Notes: generated by a model from the sequence alone, not told the origin. Numbered from the stretch's first letter, positions 46,563-56,957 are shown. The stretch is DNA of 64,000 nucleotides from Pseudogulbenkiania subflava DSM 22618 (GCF_900177275.1 NZ_FXAG01000004.1:245931-309930), one strand, 5' to 3'. Numbers and translations: made by a program.

Positions 46563-46664
46563 AGAAACGGGGAGCACTGCTCGTAAAATGCCATGGCGTT
46601 CGGCTCCGGCAGCACTAAGCGAGCATTGATCGCCCGAGTTTTCCGATCCTCTGCACCACCTATC

Positions 46665-46695
46665 GGGGCATCAATTCAAGATTGATGCCCCTTTT
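46665..46695 (+). terminator. Displaced native terminator of fabI
   Basis: Eleven-bp perfect stem GGGGCATCAAT/ATTGATGCCCC with a five-base loop and four T. Without the transposon it would lie about 115 bp after the fabI stop codon on the same strand, with no gene between. Confidence 0.85.
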
Positions 46696-46863
46696 ATATT
46701 GCTGCCCATCCCAAACCGGTCCCGCTGTATGGAGTGGCGCCACTTCCCCCTTGCAAAGCCATTGCCAGAGAACGACCGGCGAGAGTGGACCGAATACACG
46801 CACAACCCCGCGCTGGCGGGGCACTCCGGCTGGGCACCTGGAACACGCCGGAAAATTGCGCGC

Positions 46864-48843
46864 TCACCCCATGGCGATACGGTACTGGCTGACCGCCTGG
46901 GCCAAGCGCCCCGATAGCAGGTCAAGACTCTCGGCGTGGCTGCTATTGCTGTTTGCCACAACACTGTTTTCCTCGGTCATCCTGGCGATTTGCTCGATGT
47001 TCTGCGCGATGCCGCGCAAGGCTTGATCCTGCTCTTCGATCGCCCCGACAATACTCAGCATGTGTTGAGAGATCCGTTGCGACCCCTCATCGATATGCAC
47101 CAGGCCCTGTTCGCTGGCACTGACCGACTGCAGGCTGATCTGGGAGAGTTGGTCAGCTCGCTGCATACCGCAGACGGTGGTATCGATGCGCTGCTGCACC
47201 GCCTGTATCAGTACGGCAATCTCGCCGGTCGCCGTGGCGGTGCGTACCGCCAGACTCCTGACCTCATCCGCCACCACGGCGAAACCACGCCCCATATCGC
47301 CGGCCCGCGCCGCCTCGATGGCCGCATTGAGCGCCAGCAGATTGGTCTGCTCCGCAATCTCCTTGATGACATTGATAATGCCGCCGATTTGTTTGGAACT
47401 GTCGTCGAGCAAGCTGATGTTACCGCTCGACTCGTGAATCTGGGCCGCAATCTGCCGGACCTGCTGTACGGTTTCATGCATCACGTGCAGGGCCTGGCCC
47501 GTTTCGGTCCGGGTCTGATGCACCAGTTCCATCACCGAGCGGGCACTGCCGGCCACCCCGCTCATACTGGCCGAAGTCTGCTCTACTGCTGCCGCCACCG
47601 AAGAGGTCGCTTCAAACTGTAGCTGCGCGCTTTGCTTCACCTGCACGCTGCTCCCCGCCAGTTGCGAGGCGACCACCCCCATGTCCTGGCCGCAACTCTG
47701 CGTATCCTGGATCAGGCTCGAGAAAGACTGCAGCATATGGTTGAAGGCGGTCGCGATCTGCCGGGCTTCGAGCACGCCCTTGGCCGAAACCGTGCGGGAC
47801 AGATCGCGGTTGGCGACGGTTTGCTCGACCGCATCGGCGACACTCAACAGGGGGCGGCCGATACTGCGCCCGACCCACATCCCGACCAGGGCAGTCAACA
47901 GCATGGTCATTCCCCCTGCCACGACCACGAACCACAGGTGGCGCCACGCCAGTTCTTCTTCGGCCTGCGTCTGGGCCTGGATATTGGCCGTCAACTGCTG
48001 CTCGACGGTAAACAGGGCATCGATTTTGGCAGTGATGGCAGCGAACCACTGCTCTGCGTTGACCCCGAAGCCACCCTCGGCAAAATGCAGCGCCATCACA
48101 TCACGGAATTGCTGCACCTGGCGTGCTTGCGGGCTTTGCATGACTTTGGCGACGCCCGCCACCTCATCCGGTTTGGCCAGCGCAGTGAACACCTCTAGCA
48201 GAATATTCTGGCTATCAATCTTGGACAGGATCAAACGGTACTGCGGCCACGCCACGTGATCGCCGATAAATACCGGTACCGACAATGCCCGTTCCAGACC
48301 GGCATTTTCCTTGGCCAGGATCAGCGTTTGATAAGCCTGTAAACGACGCACGATATCGGCCTGATCGTTTTGCAATCCCAAGGCGGTAATATTTTTGAGC
48401 AACTGGGCGATAGTATGGGTGAAATACGTCGAGCTTTCGCCCGGCAGTATATTTTGCTGGGTAATTTTGTAACGCCAGTCCGCCAGTTGTTGCAACGGCC
48501 CTTGCACATCCTGGAGCATCGACGGGTCAAGCAGCGTCCGGTCTTGCGAAATGGCGTCTCGATAAGCCTGCAAGTTGCGATCGGAGGCTTGCCGGATGGT
48601 CGGTAACTTGTCGGCAAACTTGGCGCCATGCGACTGCAAAAAACCAGCCGATGCGCCGCGCTCGATTTGTAATGTGTGAATCAGATTACCCGTCGTGATG
48701 GCCACTTCCATCAGTTGTCGTGTCGTCCGGGCTTTTTGGTACTGGGTATAGTTTTGCCAGATCAGCAAAAGAGAAAAACAAGACAACACCAGCAAGGGCA
48801 CTAGCATGAGTAGTACCAGCCGCTTTCCAATGGTCGAAAACAT
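46864..48843 (-). CDS. Methyl-accepting chemotaxis protein with NIT (nitrate/nitrite sensing) domain
   Basis: A 659-residue receptor. TM1 is near residues 9-30 ([19 protein letters not shown]). A large periplasmic NIT-type helical domain follows, marked by [15 protein letters not shown] and [12 protein letters not shown]2 is near residue 305 ([19 protein letters not shown]). HAMP and the signalling hairpin follow, with the conserved tip [20 protein letters not shown]. There is no C-terminal CheR-docking pentapeptide. NIT domains sense nitrate/nitrite in known cases. ATG 48843 is chosen because it puts TM1 at the N-terminus. Confidence 0.9.
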   Translation of the reverse strand: MFSTIGKRLVLLMLVPLLVLSCFSLLLIWQNYTQYQKARTTRQLMEVAITTGNLIHTLQIERGASAGFLQSHGAKFADKLPTIRQASDRNLQAYRDAISQDRTLLDPSMLQDVQGPLQQLADWRYKITQQNILPGESSTYFTHTIAQLLKNITALGLQNDQADIVRRLQAYQTLILAKENAGLERALSVPVFIGDHVAWPQYRLILSKIDSQNILLEVFTALAKPDEVAGVAKVMQSPQARQVQQFRDVMALHFAEGGFGVNAEQWFAAITAKIDALFTVEQQLTANIQAQTQAEEELAWRHLWFVVVAGGMTMLLTALVGMWVGRSIGRPLLSVADAVEQTVANRDLSRTVSAKGVLEARQIATAFNHMLQSFSSLIQDTQSCGQDMGVVASQLAGSSVQVKQSAQLQFEATSSVAAAVEQTSASMSGVAGSARSVMELVHQTRTETGQALHVMHETVQQVRQIAAQIHESSGNISLLDDSSKQIGGIINVIKEIAEQTNLLALNAAIEAARAGDMGRGFAVVADEVRSLAVRTATATGEIAVLIQAVQQRIDTTVCGMQRADQLSQISLQSVSASEQGLVHIDEGSQRISQHMLSIVGAIEEQDQALRGIAQNIEQIARMTEENSVVANSNSSHAESLDLLSGRLAQAVSQYRIAMG

Positions 48844-49230
48844 GATGTACCGCCATCCATAATATGTTATCCGCGTAAGTATTATGGAAAGCACATCTAT
48901 ATATAATTGAGGCAAATCAAACTAATTCGCCGGGTAAAAAAACTTTACATTCTTTGTTTAAATAAGATTGCCTATAAAAAACATTTTTCCCTATATCAGG
49001 TCAGAATCCTGGAACAGGGCAACGTTCAGCCACTCCCGGAGCCTCGAGTCGTGCGGTTTTCTCGGACGGAGGCGAGACCAGGCAACGTCTATATCATGAA
49101 GCCGGTGGTTTCAAAACAGGTCACCTTGTTATAAACACAACTTGAATAGTGCGATGGCGCATGCCAGTCCACAGGAAAGCAAGCAAGCCTATGAAGGACG
49201 GGGGTTAATGTGATGGTCGGCCTGAAACCA
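48844..49230. other. Intergenic region, AT-rich, upstream of the chemoreceptor gene
   Basis: It is strongly AT-rich at 48,860-49,000, consistent with the promoter of the chemoreceptor gene. No supported gene; a 75-codon frame at 48,907 has no features. Confidence 0.5.
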
Positions 49231-49271
49231 ACAGCCCAGCAAGCCTAGCCTGCTGGGCTGTTTCCTTTTTT
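49231..49271 (+). terminator. Hairpin with T tract before the IS110 remnant
   Basis: Eleven-bp stem ACAGCCCAGCA/TGCTGGGCTGT followed by a T-rich tail. It lies 16 bp before the transposase fragment and may be part of the insertion sequence's left end. Confidence 0.7.
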
Positions 49272-49286
49272 GAGCGGAGGATCATC

Positions 49287-49523
49287 ATGGCGACCGCCAC
49301 TCTCATCGGTCTGGATATCGGCAAACACAACTTCCACCGAGTTGGGCACAACCTCCAAGGAAGACAGGTCCTCCAGCGCCAGCTTAGCCGCGGCCAATTG
49401 ATTGCGTTTCTGGCCCGGCACTCCGCGCCCCGTATCGTGATGGAAACCTGCTGCAGCACCCACTGGCTAGGTCACAAACTGGCCTGCTTCGGCCACGCCG
49501 TCCAGCGGATCGCCCCCCCAGAG
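49287..49523 (+). pseudogene. IS110-family transposase, N-terminal remnant
   Basis: About 79 residues match the N-terminal DEDD domain of IS110-type transposases: MATATLIGLDIGKHNFHRVG with the first catalytic Asp, IVMETCCSTHWLGHKLACFG and the end VQRIAPP. After this the sequence switches to an unrelated terminator hairpin, so roughly three quarters of the gene (about 340 residues normally) is gone. The gene cannot make a working transposase. Confidence 0.85.
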
Positions 49524-49536
49524 GGCTCCCGATACC

Positions 49537-49578
49537 AAAACGGGCGCGCCTCGATGAAAGGCGCGCCCGTTTTCTTTT
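49537..49578 (-). terminator. Bidirectional terminator after the PAS-receptor gene
   Basis: Long GC-rich stem AAAACGGGCGCGCC/GGCGCGCCCGTTTT with T tracts on both sides, 70 bp after the stop codon of the minus-strand receptor gene. Confidence 0.9.
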
Positions 49579-49647
49579 CCTTCCCGGCATCTTGCCGCGC
49601 CCGCGATGATGGTCCGTACCTTACCCCGTGGGTGAAGGCGAGCCCGA

Positions 49648-51438
49648 TCAAGCGTCCGCGTTGGACCGTTGCAGCGAGGCCGCGAGTTCCCCGATGCGCG
49701 TCTTGGTCTCTTCGACCAGCCCATTGATCTCGCTCGCCGAAGTAGCCGAGCGCGAGGCCAGCTTTCTGACCTCGTCCGCCACCACGGCGAAGCCGCGCCC
49801 CGCTTCGCCGGCGCGGGCGGCCTCGATCGCGGCGTTGAGCGACAGCAGGTTGGTCTGGGTGGCGATTTCATCGATGACGGCAACGATCTGGCCGATCTGG
49901 TTGCTCGAGTTGAGCACCGCCGTCATCGCGTTATTGGTGGTTTCGTGCTCTTCGTGTTCCCGTTCCACGTTCTTGACGAAGGCGGTATAGGCGATCTTGC
50001 CATCCAGACGGATCTTGGACAGCGAGAGCTGCCCCCAAACACGCGAACCATCCTTGCGTTCGATCGGCACCACACGGTTGGTGCCGACGATCTTGTCGAC
50101 GCCGCTGGTGCGGTTGACATTGACCAGCCGGTCGTGATCTGGCTGAATCGCATGGGGAACCAGCATCTTCACGTTCTGGCCGATAACCTCCTGCCGGCTG
50201 TAGCCCCACAAGCGCTCTGCCGCCGCGTTGTAGAACGTCACCAGATTCTCGGCATCAATGGTCACGACGGCATCGATAGCCTGCTCCAGCGTCTGGTTGA
50301 TGATCTCGCGCGCCTCGCGCTCCCGGGTGATGTCCTTGACGAAGGCGGTATAGATGACCTGGTCCCCGACGTTGACCTTGGACAGCGACAGGCTGCCCCA
50401 CACCACTCCCCCATCCTTGCGCTCGATCTGTACCTCGCGGCTGGTCCCCACGATCTTGTCGGCCCCGCCGTTGCGGTTGGCGTTGACCAAGCCGTCATGC
50501 GTCGCCTGGATCGCCTGCGGCACCAGCATCTTCACGTTGCGCCCCAGCACTTCCTGCCGTTGGTAGCCCCACAGTTTTTCTGCCGCGCCGTTGAAAAACG
50601 TGACGTTGTTCTGGGCATCGATCGTGACCACGGCATCGACGGCCTGCTCCAGCGTCTGGTTGATGATTTCGCGTACTTCGCGTTCGCGCGTGATGTCCTT
50701 GACGAAAGCCGTGTAGAGAATCTTGCTGCCGACATGCACCTTCGATAACGACAAGCTGCCCCAGACCTTGCCGCCATCCTTGCGCTCGATCTGCACCTCG
50801 CGGCTGGTTCCCACGATCTTGTCTACGCCAGTCTGACGATTGGCATTCACATAGCCGTCGTGGGCCGCCTGGATGCCAAGCGGCACCAGCATTTTCACAT
50901 TCTGGCCCAGCGCCTCCTCGCAGCTGTACCCCCAGAAGCGCTCCGCCGCCTGGTTGAAAAAGGTGATGCAATTGTGCTCGTCGATGGAGATGACCGCGTC
51001 GAGTGCCTGCTCGAGGGTCTGACTGATGGTCTCGCGCGCCTCATGCTCGGGAGTGATATCGCGCACGAAGGCGGTATAGCTGATGCCTCTGCCCGAACGG
51101 ACGCGCGACAAGGACAGGCTTCCCCAGATCTCGCTGCCGTCCTTGCGCTCGATGCGGACCTCCCTGCTGGTGCCGACAATCTTGTCGACCCCGGTGGTGC
51201 GATTGGCATTGACCAGGCGATCATGCTCCGGCTGGATGGCCTGCGGCACCAGCATCTTGACATTACGACCAATGACCTCCGCCCGGGAATACCCCCACAG
51301 CCGCTCGGCCGCCGCGTTGAAGAACGTGACGTTGTTCTGGGAATCGATGCTGATAACGGCATCGATCGCCTGCTCGAGCACTTCGCGCAGTTCGGCATCG
51401 TTCGAGCCGAATCCAAGAAAGCCTTTCTGGAATCTCAT
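49648..51438 (-). CDS. Soluble chemoreceptor-like protein with four tandem PAS domains
   Basis: 596 residues, no membrane segment. Four PAS domains of about 123 residues repeat from residue 15 to 506. Each begins with LEQAxDAVxxID and holds [12 protein letters not shown], [19 protein letters not shown] and WGSLSLSKV motifs, so the gene arose by internal duplication. A short MCP signalling hairpin follows, with [20 protein letters not shown] at the tip and only about 60 residues after it. The methylation helices are missing. It resembles the cytoplasmic PAS-MCP proteins involved in oxygen sensing or biofilm dispersal; the ligand is unknown. Confidence 0.88.
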   Translation of the reverse strand: MRFQKGFLGFGSNDAELREVLEQAIDAVISIDSQNNVTFFNAAAERLWGYSRAEVIGRNVKMLVPQAIQPEHDRLVNANRTTGVDKIVGTSREVRIERKDGSEIWGSLSLSRVRSGRGISYTAFVRDITPEHEARETISQTLEQALDAVISIDEHNCITFFNQAAERFWGYSCEEALGQNVKMLVPLGIQAAHDGYVNANRQTGVDKIVGTSREVQIERKDGGKVWGSLSLSKVHVGSKILYTAFVKDITREREVREIINQTLEQAVDAVVTIDAQNNVTFFNGAAEKLWGYQRQEVLGRNVKMLVPQAIQATHDGLVNANRNGGADKIVGTSREVQIERKDGGVVWGSLSLSKVNVGDQVIYTAFVKDITREREAREIINQTLEQAIDAVVTIDAENLVTFYNAAAERLWGYSRQEVIGQNVKMLVPHAIQPDHDRLVNVNRTSGVDKIVGTNRVVPIERKDGSRVWGQLSLSKIRLDGKIAYTAFVKNVEREHEEHETTNNAMTAVLNSSNQIGQIVAVIDEIATQTNLLSLNAAIEAARAGEAGRGFAVVADEVRKLASRSATSASEINGLVEETKTRIGELAASLQRSNADA

Positions 51439-51692
51439 TGCCCCCCCTTTAAAGACAGCCCACTACGAACATGTTCTTTTCAGCAACGCTAGTACAAGCA
51501 ATTGATCCACGTCAAAGTAAATAGTACAACGGGATTAGTACAAGGGAATTAAATGTTGGAAATGGCACGAAAAGTCGCCCGCCAGGCCCGGATTTGAAAC
51601 AGCGAGAGCCCGCAGCGGCTTCTGGTGCGGTCTGCAGCGTGGCTCACGGCGGCAACGAAAGGGAGAGCGGCCGGGGGCGACCACCGTCCGGG

Positions 51693-54239
51693 TTAGTACC
51701 CGATCGGGTCTGGGGATTGCCGAACCCACCCGGCCAGCAGATAAATGACACCAGCCGCAAGCAGGCAGTAGAGGTACTGCCATGGCGTCACCGGTCCGAA
51801 ATGGAACAAGGCTGCCAGCGGGGCCAGCTGGGTCACCAGCAGCAACATGGCGAGGGTGAGGCCAACCACCCACCACAAGGCGCGGTTCTGCTCCTGGCGC
51901 AGTGCGCCGCGATGGCGATTGCGGAAGACCAGGCCCAGGTTGCCCATCACCAGCGTCTGGAACGCCATGCTGCGCGCTGCCTCCGTCCCGCTGCCCAAGC
52001 GCATCGCCGCGGCATACAGCGCCAGCACGCCGACAAATAGCACGCCCCCTTGCCATACGCTGAGGGCCAGCCTGCGCGGCGAGAACAGCGGCTCGCCCAC
52101 CCTTCGTGGCGGGCGGCGCATCACTCGGGGGTGCGCGGCTTCGTTCTCGAACACGATCGAACCGACCGGGTCGATCACCAGCTCCAAAAACACCACATGC
52201 GCCGGCGCCAGCAGCAACGGCCAGCCCAGCAACAACGGCACCACGGTCAGGCCAATCAGGGGAACGTGCACGGCAATCACGTAGGTGACCGCCTTCACCA
52301 GGTTGTCGTAGATGCGCCGCCCCTGGCGCATCGCGGCGACGATGGCGGTGAAGTTGTCGTCGAGCAGGATCAGCGCGGCCGCCTCACGCGCCACCTGGGT
52401 ACCACGCCGCCCCATAGCGATGCCGATATGCGCCGCGCGCAGCGCCGGGGCATCGTTGACGCCGTCTCCGGTCATCGCCACCACGTCACCGTTGGCCTTG
52501 AGCGCCTCGACCAGGCGCAGTTTCTGGTGTGGCCGCACGCGGGCAAAGACCTCGGCCTGCCGCACCACATCGCGCAGCGCCGCGTCGTCCAGTTGCTCCA
52601 TCCTGTCGCCGCTGACCACCAGGGCATCATCGATGCCGGCCTGGCGTGCCACCGCCTGCGCCGTGACGGGATAGTCGCCGGTGATCATCACCAGCCGCAC
52701 TCCGGCCTCGCGGCACTGGGCGATGGCCTCGGGCACCTCGGTGCGGACCGGGTCGGCCAGGCCGACCAGGCCGAGGAATTCGAAGTCGAAATCGTGCTGT
52801 CTCTCCGGCCACTCCACGCCATCATGCCGGGCCTTGGCCACCGCCAGCACGCGCAGGCCTTGTTCGGCCAACGTTTCGACCTCGCGCAGCAGTTGCACGC
52901 ACTGCGCCTCGGGCAGGTGGCACAGATCGAACACGGCCTCCGGCGCGCCCTTGCTGGCGACCGGGTAATAGTCGCGGTCCGGCGCGGTCCAGCCGTGACT
53001 CATCGCCTGCAACTGCGGGGTCAGCTCGTACTCCTGGGTCAGCGCCCAGTCCGGGCGCAAATGTTCGGTGCCGGCCAGGTAGCTGTGGCCGAAGCGGTGG
53101 AAGGCCCGCTCCATCGGGTCGATCGGGTCGATCTCGCTGGCCAGGATCAGGTATTCGAGCAGTTCGTGGTAGGGCTCGTCGAGCGTGGAGAGAGCATCGT
53201 CGACCACCAGCGAGCGGCCGTCGGCGTAGAGCTGGCGCACCGCCATGCGGTTGTGGGTCAGGGTGCCGGTCTTGTCGACGCACAGCACGCTGGTCTGCCC
53301 CAGCGTCTCGATGGCGTTGAGGCGCCGTGTCAGCACGCGGTCATGGGCCAGACGGCGTGCGCCCAGCGCCATGAACACGGTCAGGATCACCGGGAATTCC
53401 TGCGGCAAGAGGCCCATCGCCAGCGTGATGCCGGCCAGCAGACCGGCGAGCCAGTTGCCGCGGGTGACCCCGTACAACACCAGTACGACCAGGCTCAACA
53501 CCAGCCCGTAGATGGCCAGCAGCCGGACAAAGCGGCGCGTTTCCTGCTGCAACGGGGAGATGGGCTGTTCGATCGTGCCCAGCATCTTGCCGATCTTGCC
53601 CAGCTCGGTCTCGAGGCCGGTGGCGCAGACCCGCATTACCCCCTGCCCCTGCACCACCTGCGAACCGGCGTAGGCAAAGGGGGTATCATCGCCACCCGGC
53701 CCAGCCCCCCGGCCCGCGCCGGCGAGCCCTGCCAGCTTGCGCACCGGCACCGATTCGCCGCTCAGCTGCGACTCGTCGAGCGACAGTTCGTTGGCCATCA
53801 GCAGTTCGCCGTCGGCCGGCACCCGGTCGCCTTCTCCGATCAACACGATATCGCCCGGTACCAGCTCGGTGGCGGCGACGGTTTTCTGCACCCCGCCACG
53901 GCGCACCACGGCGCGCGGGCTCGCCAGTTCGCGCAGGGTTTCCAGCACGCGCTCGGTGCGACGCTCCTGCAGCACCGTCATCAGCACGATGACCAGCACG
54001 AACCCCAGCAACAGTAGCGCCTCGCGAACGTCGCCCAGCAGCAGGTAGATCGACCCCGCCACCAAGAGCAGCAGGAACATCGGTTCGCGCAGGATTTCGC
54101 AGGTCAGCCGCCACAAGGTGCGGCGCGGTTCGACAAACAGGGTGTTGGGACCGACCCGGGCCAGCGTCGCGGCAGCCTCGGCGTCGCTCAGACCATCCGG
54201 TCCGTGATTGGCGGCGGCGAGGGGGCTCTCCGGGGACAT
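51693..54239 (-). CDS. P-type cation-transporting ATPase
   Basis: An 848-residue pump. The N-terminal cation ATPase domain contains GLSDAEAAATLARVGPNTL, the actuator loop is SQLSGESVPVRK, the M4 ion-binding segment is GLLPQEFPVIL, the phosphorylation site is CVDKTGTLTHNRM and the hinge is MTGDGVNDAPALRAA. There is no N-terminal heavy-metal domain and no CPC motif, so it is not a Cu/Zn type. The PxEFP pattern differs from classical Ca (PEGLP) and Mg pumps, so the ion is open. It is the third gene of an operon with DUF1326 and DUF2182 proteins (10-bp and 4-bp gaps). Confidence 0.9.
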   Translation of the reverse strand: MSPESPLAAANHGPDGLSDAEAAATLARVGPNTLFVEPRRTLWRLTCEILREPMFLLLLVAGSIYLLLGDVREALLLLGFVLVIVLMTVLQERRTERVLETLRELASPRAVVRRGGVQKTVAATELVPGDIVLIGEGDRVPADGELLMANELSLDESQLSGESVPVRKLAGLAGAGRGAGPGGDDTPFAYAGSQVVQGQGVMRVCATGLETELGKIGKMLGTIEQPISPLQQETRRFVRLLAIYGLVLSLVVLVLYGVTRGNWLAGLLAGITLAMGLLPQEFPVILTVFMALGARRLAHDRVLTRRLNAIETLGQTSVLCVDKTGTLTHNRMAVRQLYADGRSLVVDDALSTLDEPYHELLEYLILASEIDPIDPMERAFHRFGHSYLAGTEHLRPDWALTQEYELTPQLQAMSHGWTAPDRDYYPVASKGAPEAVFDLCHLPEAQCVQLLREVETLAEQGLRVLAVAKARHDGVEWPERQHDFDFEFLGLVGLADPVRTEVPEAIAQCREAGVRLVMITGDYPVTAQAVARQAGIDDALVVSGDRMEQLDDAALRDVVRQAEVFARVRPHQKLRLVEALKANGDVVAMTGDGVNDAPALRAAHIGIAMGRRGTQVAREAAALILLDDNFTAIVAAMRQGRRIYDNLVKAVTYVIAVHVPLIGLTVVPLLLGWPLLLAPAHVVFLELVIDPVGSIVFENEAAHPRVMRRPPRRVGEPLFSPRRLALSVWQGGVLFVGVLALYAAAMRLGSGTEAARSMAFQTLVMGNLGLVFRNRHRGALRQEQNRALWWVVGLTLAMLLLVTQLAPLAALFHFGPVTPWQYLYCLLAAGVIYLLAGWVRQSPDPIGY

Positions 54240-54249
54240 CGTGGCGGAC

Positions 54250-55077
54250 TCAGTGCAGCCAGAGCACCGCCCCCCAGACCATCAGCAAGGCACCGCTCAG
54301 GCGCCCTCCCCAACGGCCGAGCGGCAGCAGTTTTTCCAACAGCACGAAGACGCTGAGCAGCGCCACCCACAGCAGGTTCATCACCCCGACCACGAACAGC
54401 AGCCCCATCACCGCCCAGCAGCAGCCCAGGCAGTACAGGCCATGCAGCAACCCCATGCGCAGCGCCCCGGCGGCACCGGGACGCCAGTGCCCCATGATGA
54501 AGCCCAGCGGGGAGCGGCAGTGGCCGAGACAAGCCTGCTTGAGCGGCAGCCACTGGTAGATGCCCGCCAGCATCAGGATACCGCCCCCCAGCCAGACGTT
54601 GGCACTGGCGAGTTCGGGAGTCAGCAGGGCCGCCTGGTCCAGCCCCCATTGCAGCGCCGTGGCGGCGATGCTGAAGCCGTTCCACACCAGCAGGTAGGCC
54701 GAGGAGAACAGCGCCGCCTGTCCAACGGCGGCACGCCGCGACTGCCGCTGGCCCGCCACCAGCTGGTAGAACAGGATCATCGGCAAGGCGCTGGGCAGCA
54801 TCATGCCGACCATCATCGTCGCCCACATGGCCCAGGTCAGCAGGAAGTCGGCCGGCTGCCACGGCATCGCCATCGGCCCGCTCATCACCATGCCGGCCAT
54901 CCCCGCCATGCCCATCGCCGGCATGTTCTGGCTCAGTCGCCACAGCGCCAGCCAGGCCAGCCCGGCCACGCCGAGCAGGCACAGCAACACCGGCCACTGC
55001 TCCGGGCGCAGCCGGCCGCGCAGCGGCGGCACGGCGGCGGCCGCGGGCTCGGACTGCTTCACGCCGTTGATCGACAC
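54250..55077 (-). CDS. DUF2182 integral membrane protein
   Basis: A 275-residue membrane protein with about seven hydrophobic segments. DUF2182 features are the MWATMMVGMMLPSALPMILF segment, QWLPLKQACLGHCRSPLGFI and GLLHGLYCLGCCWAVMGLLF. The methionine- and cysteine-rich motifs suggest metal binding. The N-terminal part is Met/Gly-rich (AMGMAGMAGMVMSGPMAMPW). It starts with GTG four bases after the DUF1326 gene. Function is unproven; a metal-handling role in the membrane is inferred from residues and context. Confidence 0.88.
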   Translation of the reverse strand: MSINGVKQSEPAAAAVPPLRGRLRPEQWPVLLCLLGVAGLAWLALWRLSQNMPAMGMAGMAGMVMSGPMAMPWQPADFLLTWAMWATMMVGMMLPSALPMILFYQLVAGQRQSRRAAVGQAALFSSAYLLVWNGFSIAATALQWGLDQAALLTPELASANVWLGGGILMLAGIYQWLPLKQACLGHCRSPLGFIMGHWRPGAAGALRMGLLHGLYCLGCCWAVMGLLFVVGVMNLLWVALLSVFVLLEKLLPLGRWGGRLSGALLMVWGAVLWLH

Positions 55078-55081
55078 GGGT

Positions 55082-55717
55082 TCAGCGCACCACGCCGTGG
55101 CCCGTCATGTGCAGGCGCGCGAAGTGCGCGTGTCCTTTCGGGGAGGCGATCGCGAGGGCGCCATGGGTGGCGAAGCTGCCGCTGCCCATTTCGGCTTCGG
55201 TGAACTCGAAGCCGTCCGGCAACGTCAAGCGCGCCCGCTGCGCCATGCCGGTCACCGGATTGCGAATCGGCTCGCCGCTTGCCTCCAGCACGCCGGCAAT
55301 CGACGTCGTGGCCAGCCGGTTGTCGGGGTCGACCGCAAACGAGATCGGCACGAACTGCGGCTCGTACAGCTGGCTCAGCGTGGTGCTGAATATCTGAAAC
55401 ACGTTGGCACCAGGGTCGGAATGCTGCCCAGAGAGAATGGTCAGCAACGCCTCGCGCTGCGCCGGATTGGCCTTGTCTTCGATATAGAGCTGGCAGCTGC
55501 CGTTACCCTGGTGGATGGCACCGGGCCAGGCGAAGACGCCGACCCAGCACAAGCCGTCCAGGTTGACCTCGCCAAACTGCCCCTGGTCGATGCGCATCGA
55601 CACCACCGCCTCGCATTTGCCCTGTGTCGGCGGCGAACTGAACTGGCAGGGGCAACCCCAGTTGCAATTGCAGGTGGCAAACTCGACGCCCTGCAGGCGC
55701 CATTCGATCATGTCCAT
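55082..55717 (-). CDS. DUF1326 protein
   Basis: A 211-residue cytoplasmic protein of the DUF1326 family. The N-terminal cysteine cluster ATCNCNWGCPCQF is the hallmark and could bind a metal. The rest is beta-rich, with GLCWVGVFAWPGAIHQGNG and ISFAVDPDNR. ATG 55717 is chosen since GGAGG lies 5 bp upstream; an ATG at 55744 is possible. DUF1326 and DUF2182 genes are often neighbours. Here they precede a P-type ATPase. Confidence 0.88.
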   Translation of the reverse strand: MDMIEWRLQGVEFATCNCNWGCPCQFSSPPTQGKCEAVVSMRIDQGQFGEVNLDGLCWVGVFAWPGAIHQGNGSCQLYIEDKANPAQREALLTILSGQHSDPGANVFQIFSTTLSQLYEPQFVPISFAVDPDNRLATTSIAGVLEASGEPIRNPVTGMAQRARLTLPDGFEFTEAEMGSGSFATHGALAIASPKGHAHFARLHMTGHGVVR

Positions 55718-55905
55718 CACACCCTCCTGTCCGGCTTGCGCCATCGCACTACGCTTTGGTGTTCATTTTAAAGCTAGCAGATGACATCGCCGGCAGCGGC
55801 CGGAACACGGCGTACCGACAGGAAATAATCGGGCGGCGGATGATACGTGCACGGGCAGCCGGCTGTGGCCCTTGCCCGCGTCGGGTCATACAACGACGGT
55901 GGTGC

Positions 55906-56277
55906 TCAGAACGGTGCGGACAAGCCGCGCGCGGCGTAGGCTTGGCACAGGGTATCGCGCAGGCAGGAGGGGCACAGGCAGTCGCCGCCACTAGTCACGA
56001 GTGGCAGTACCGCCGGCAACTCGCTGCACCAGCAGCCCCCATCCGGTCCGCCTTCACCACACCGGAACGCCGCCCCGCAGCGCTGGCAGTGCTTGCCGAC
56101 CACCGGCAGCGGCAAGGCCAGCAGCCGGGCCCATACCGCCTGCTTCTGCACCTCATCGAAGCCCGGCCAGCCGGCAATCTCGTCCAGCGTGCGGCGGCAG
56201 CCGAGACAGCTCTGGCCGGCGTCGTCGAGCCGGCATTGCTGGATGCAAGGCGATGGAATGGGCTTGCTGGTGCTCAT
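55906..56277 (-). CDS. DUF1289 / cysteine-rich CWC protein
   Basis: A 123-residue cysteine-rich protein. The first half is a DUF1289 domain (SPCIQQCRLDDAGQSCLGCR, then RTLDEIAGW). The second half is a CWC-like zinc domain (HCQRCGAAFRCG, GGCWCSELP, CLCPSCL). The two are usually separate genes, so this is a fusion. ATG 56277 has GGAGG 6 bp upstream. It is divergent from the isochorismatase-like gene at 56381. Confidence 0.85.
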   Translation of the reverse strand: MSTSKPIPSPCIQQCRLDDAGQSCLGCRRTLDEIAGWPGFDEVQKQAVWARLLALPLPVVGKHCQRCGAAFRCGEGGPDGGCWCSELPAVLPLVTSGGDCLCPSCLRDTLCQAYAARGLSAPF

Positions 56278-56380
56278 CGGCATCCTCCGCAGAAATGTTG
56301 GACATGGTCGCGGCAGACTGGCGGCATGGCCATGGCATGGGACATCGCTTATGCTGGAACGCCCCGTCCCGGAGCTGCCC

Positions 56381-56953
56381 ATGACCGCGATCACCCTGCC
56401 CGCCCCCAGTGCGCTGTTGCTGATCGACCTGCAATGCGCCATCGACCACCCCGACTGGGGAGTGCGCAACAACCCGCACGCCGAAGCCCGCATGCAGGCA
56501 CTGCTGACGCGTTGGCGCCAGCGCAGCTGGCCGGTGATCCACGTGCGCCACGACTCGCTGGAAACCGGCTCGCACTATCGCCCCGGGCAGCCGGGGCACG
56601 CCTTCAAGGCAGGCTTCGAGCCGCAAACGGACGAACTGGTCATCGCCAAGCACACCAACAACGCCTTCGTCGGCACCAACCTCGAACAGCGCCTGCGTCG
56701 CGCCGGCCTGCACTCACTGGTGGTGCTCGGGGTCATCACCAACAACTCGATCGAGGCGACCGTGCGCATGGCCGGCAACCTGGGCTTTCGCGTGCAACTG
56801 CCAGCGGATGGCTGCTTCACCTTCAACCGCCGCGACTGGAACGGCGTCGAGCGCAGCGCCGACGAGGTGCACGCGATGAGCCTGGCCAACCTGGACGGCG
56901 AGTACTGCTCCGTTACCGATTGTGCCACGCTGCTGGCCGCACTCGGGCAATAA
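56381..56953 (+). CDS. Isochorismatase-like hydrolase with Ser in place of the usual Cys
   Basis: A 190-residue protein of the isochorismatase-like fold. Asp is in ALLLIDLQ and Lys in ELVIAKHTNNAF. The position of the nucleophilic cysteine reads VITNNSIEATVRMA, with Ser where T-x-x-C-V is usual. Some subfamilies naturally have this TNNS form, so the protein may have another chemistry rather than be dead. ATG 56381 has GGAG 6 bp upstream. The gene ends at a repeat hairpin shared with the convergent adenine deaminase gene. Confidence 0.85.
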   Translation: MTAITLPAPSALLLIDLQCAIDHPDWGVRNNPHAEARMQALLTRWRQRSWPVIHVRHDSLETGSHYRPGQPGHAFKAGFEPQTDELVIAKHTNNAFVGTNLEQRLRRAGLHSLVVLGVITNNSIEATVRMAGNLGFRVQLPADGCFTFNRRDWNGVERSADEVHAMSLANLDGEYCSVTDCATLLAALGQ

Positions 56954-56957
56954 CGAA

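Noticed and set aside
46671..46964. 97-codon minus-strand frame after the chemoreceptor gene
   Set aside because: It overlaps the end of the receptor gene and the displaced fabI terminator, and shows no conserved pattern.
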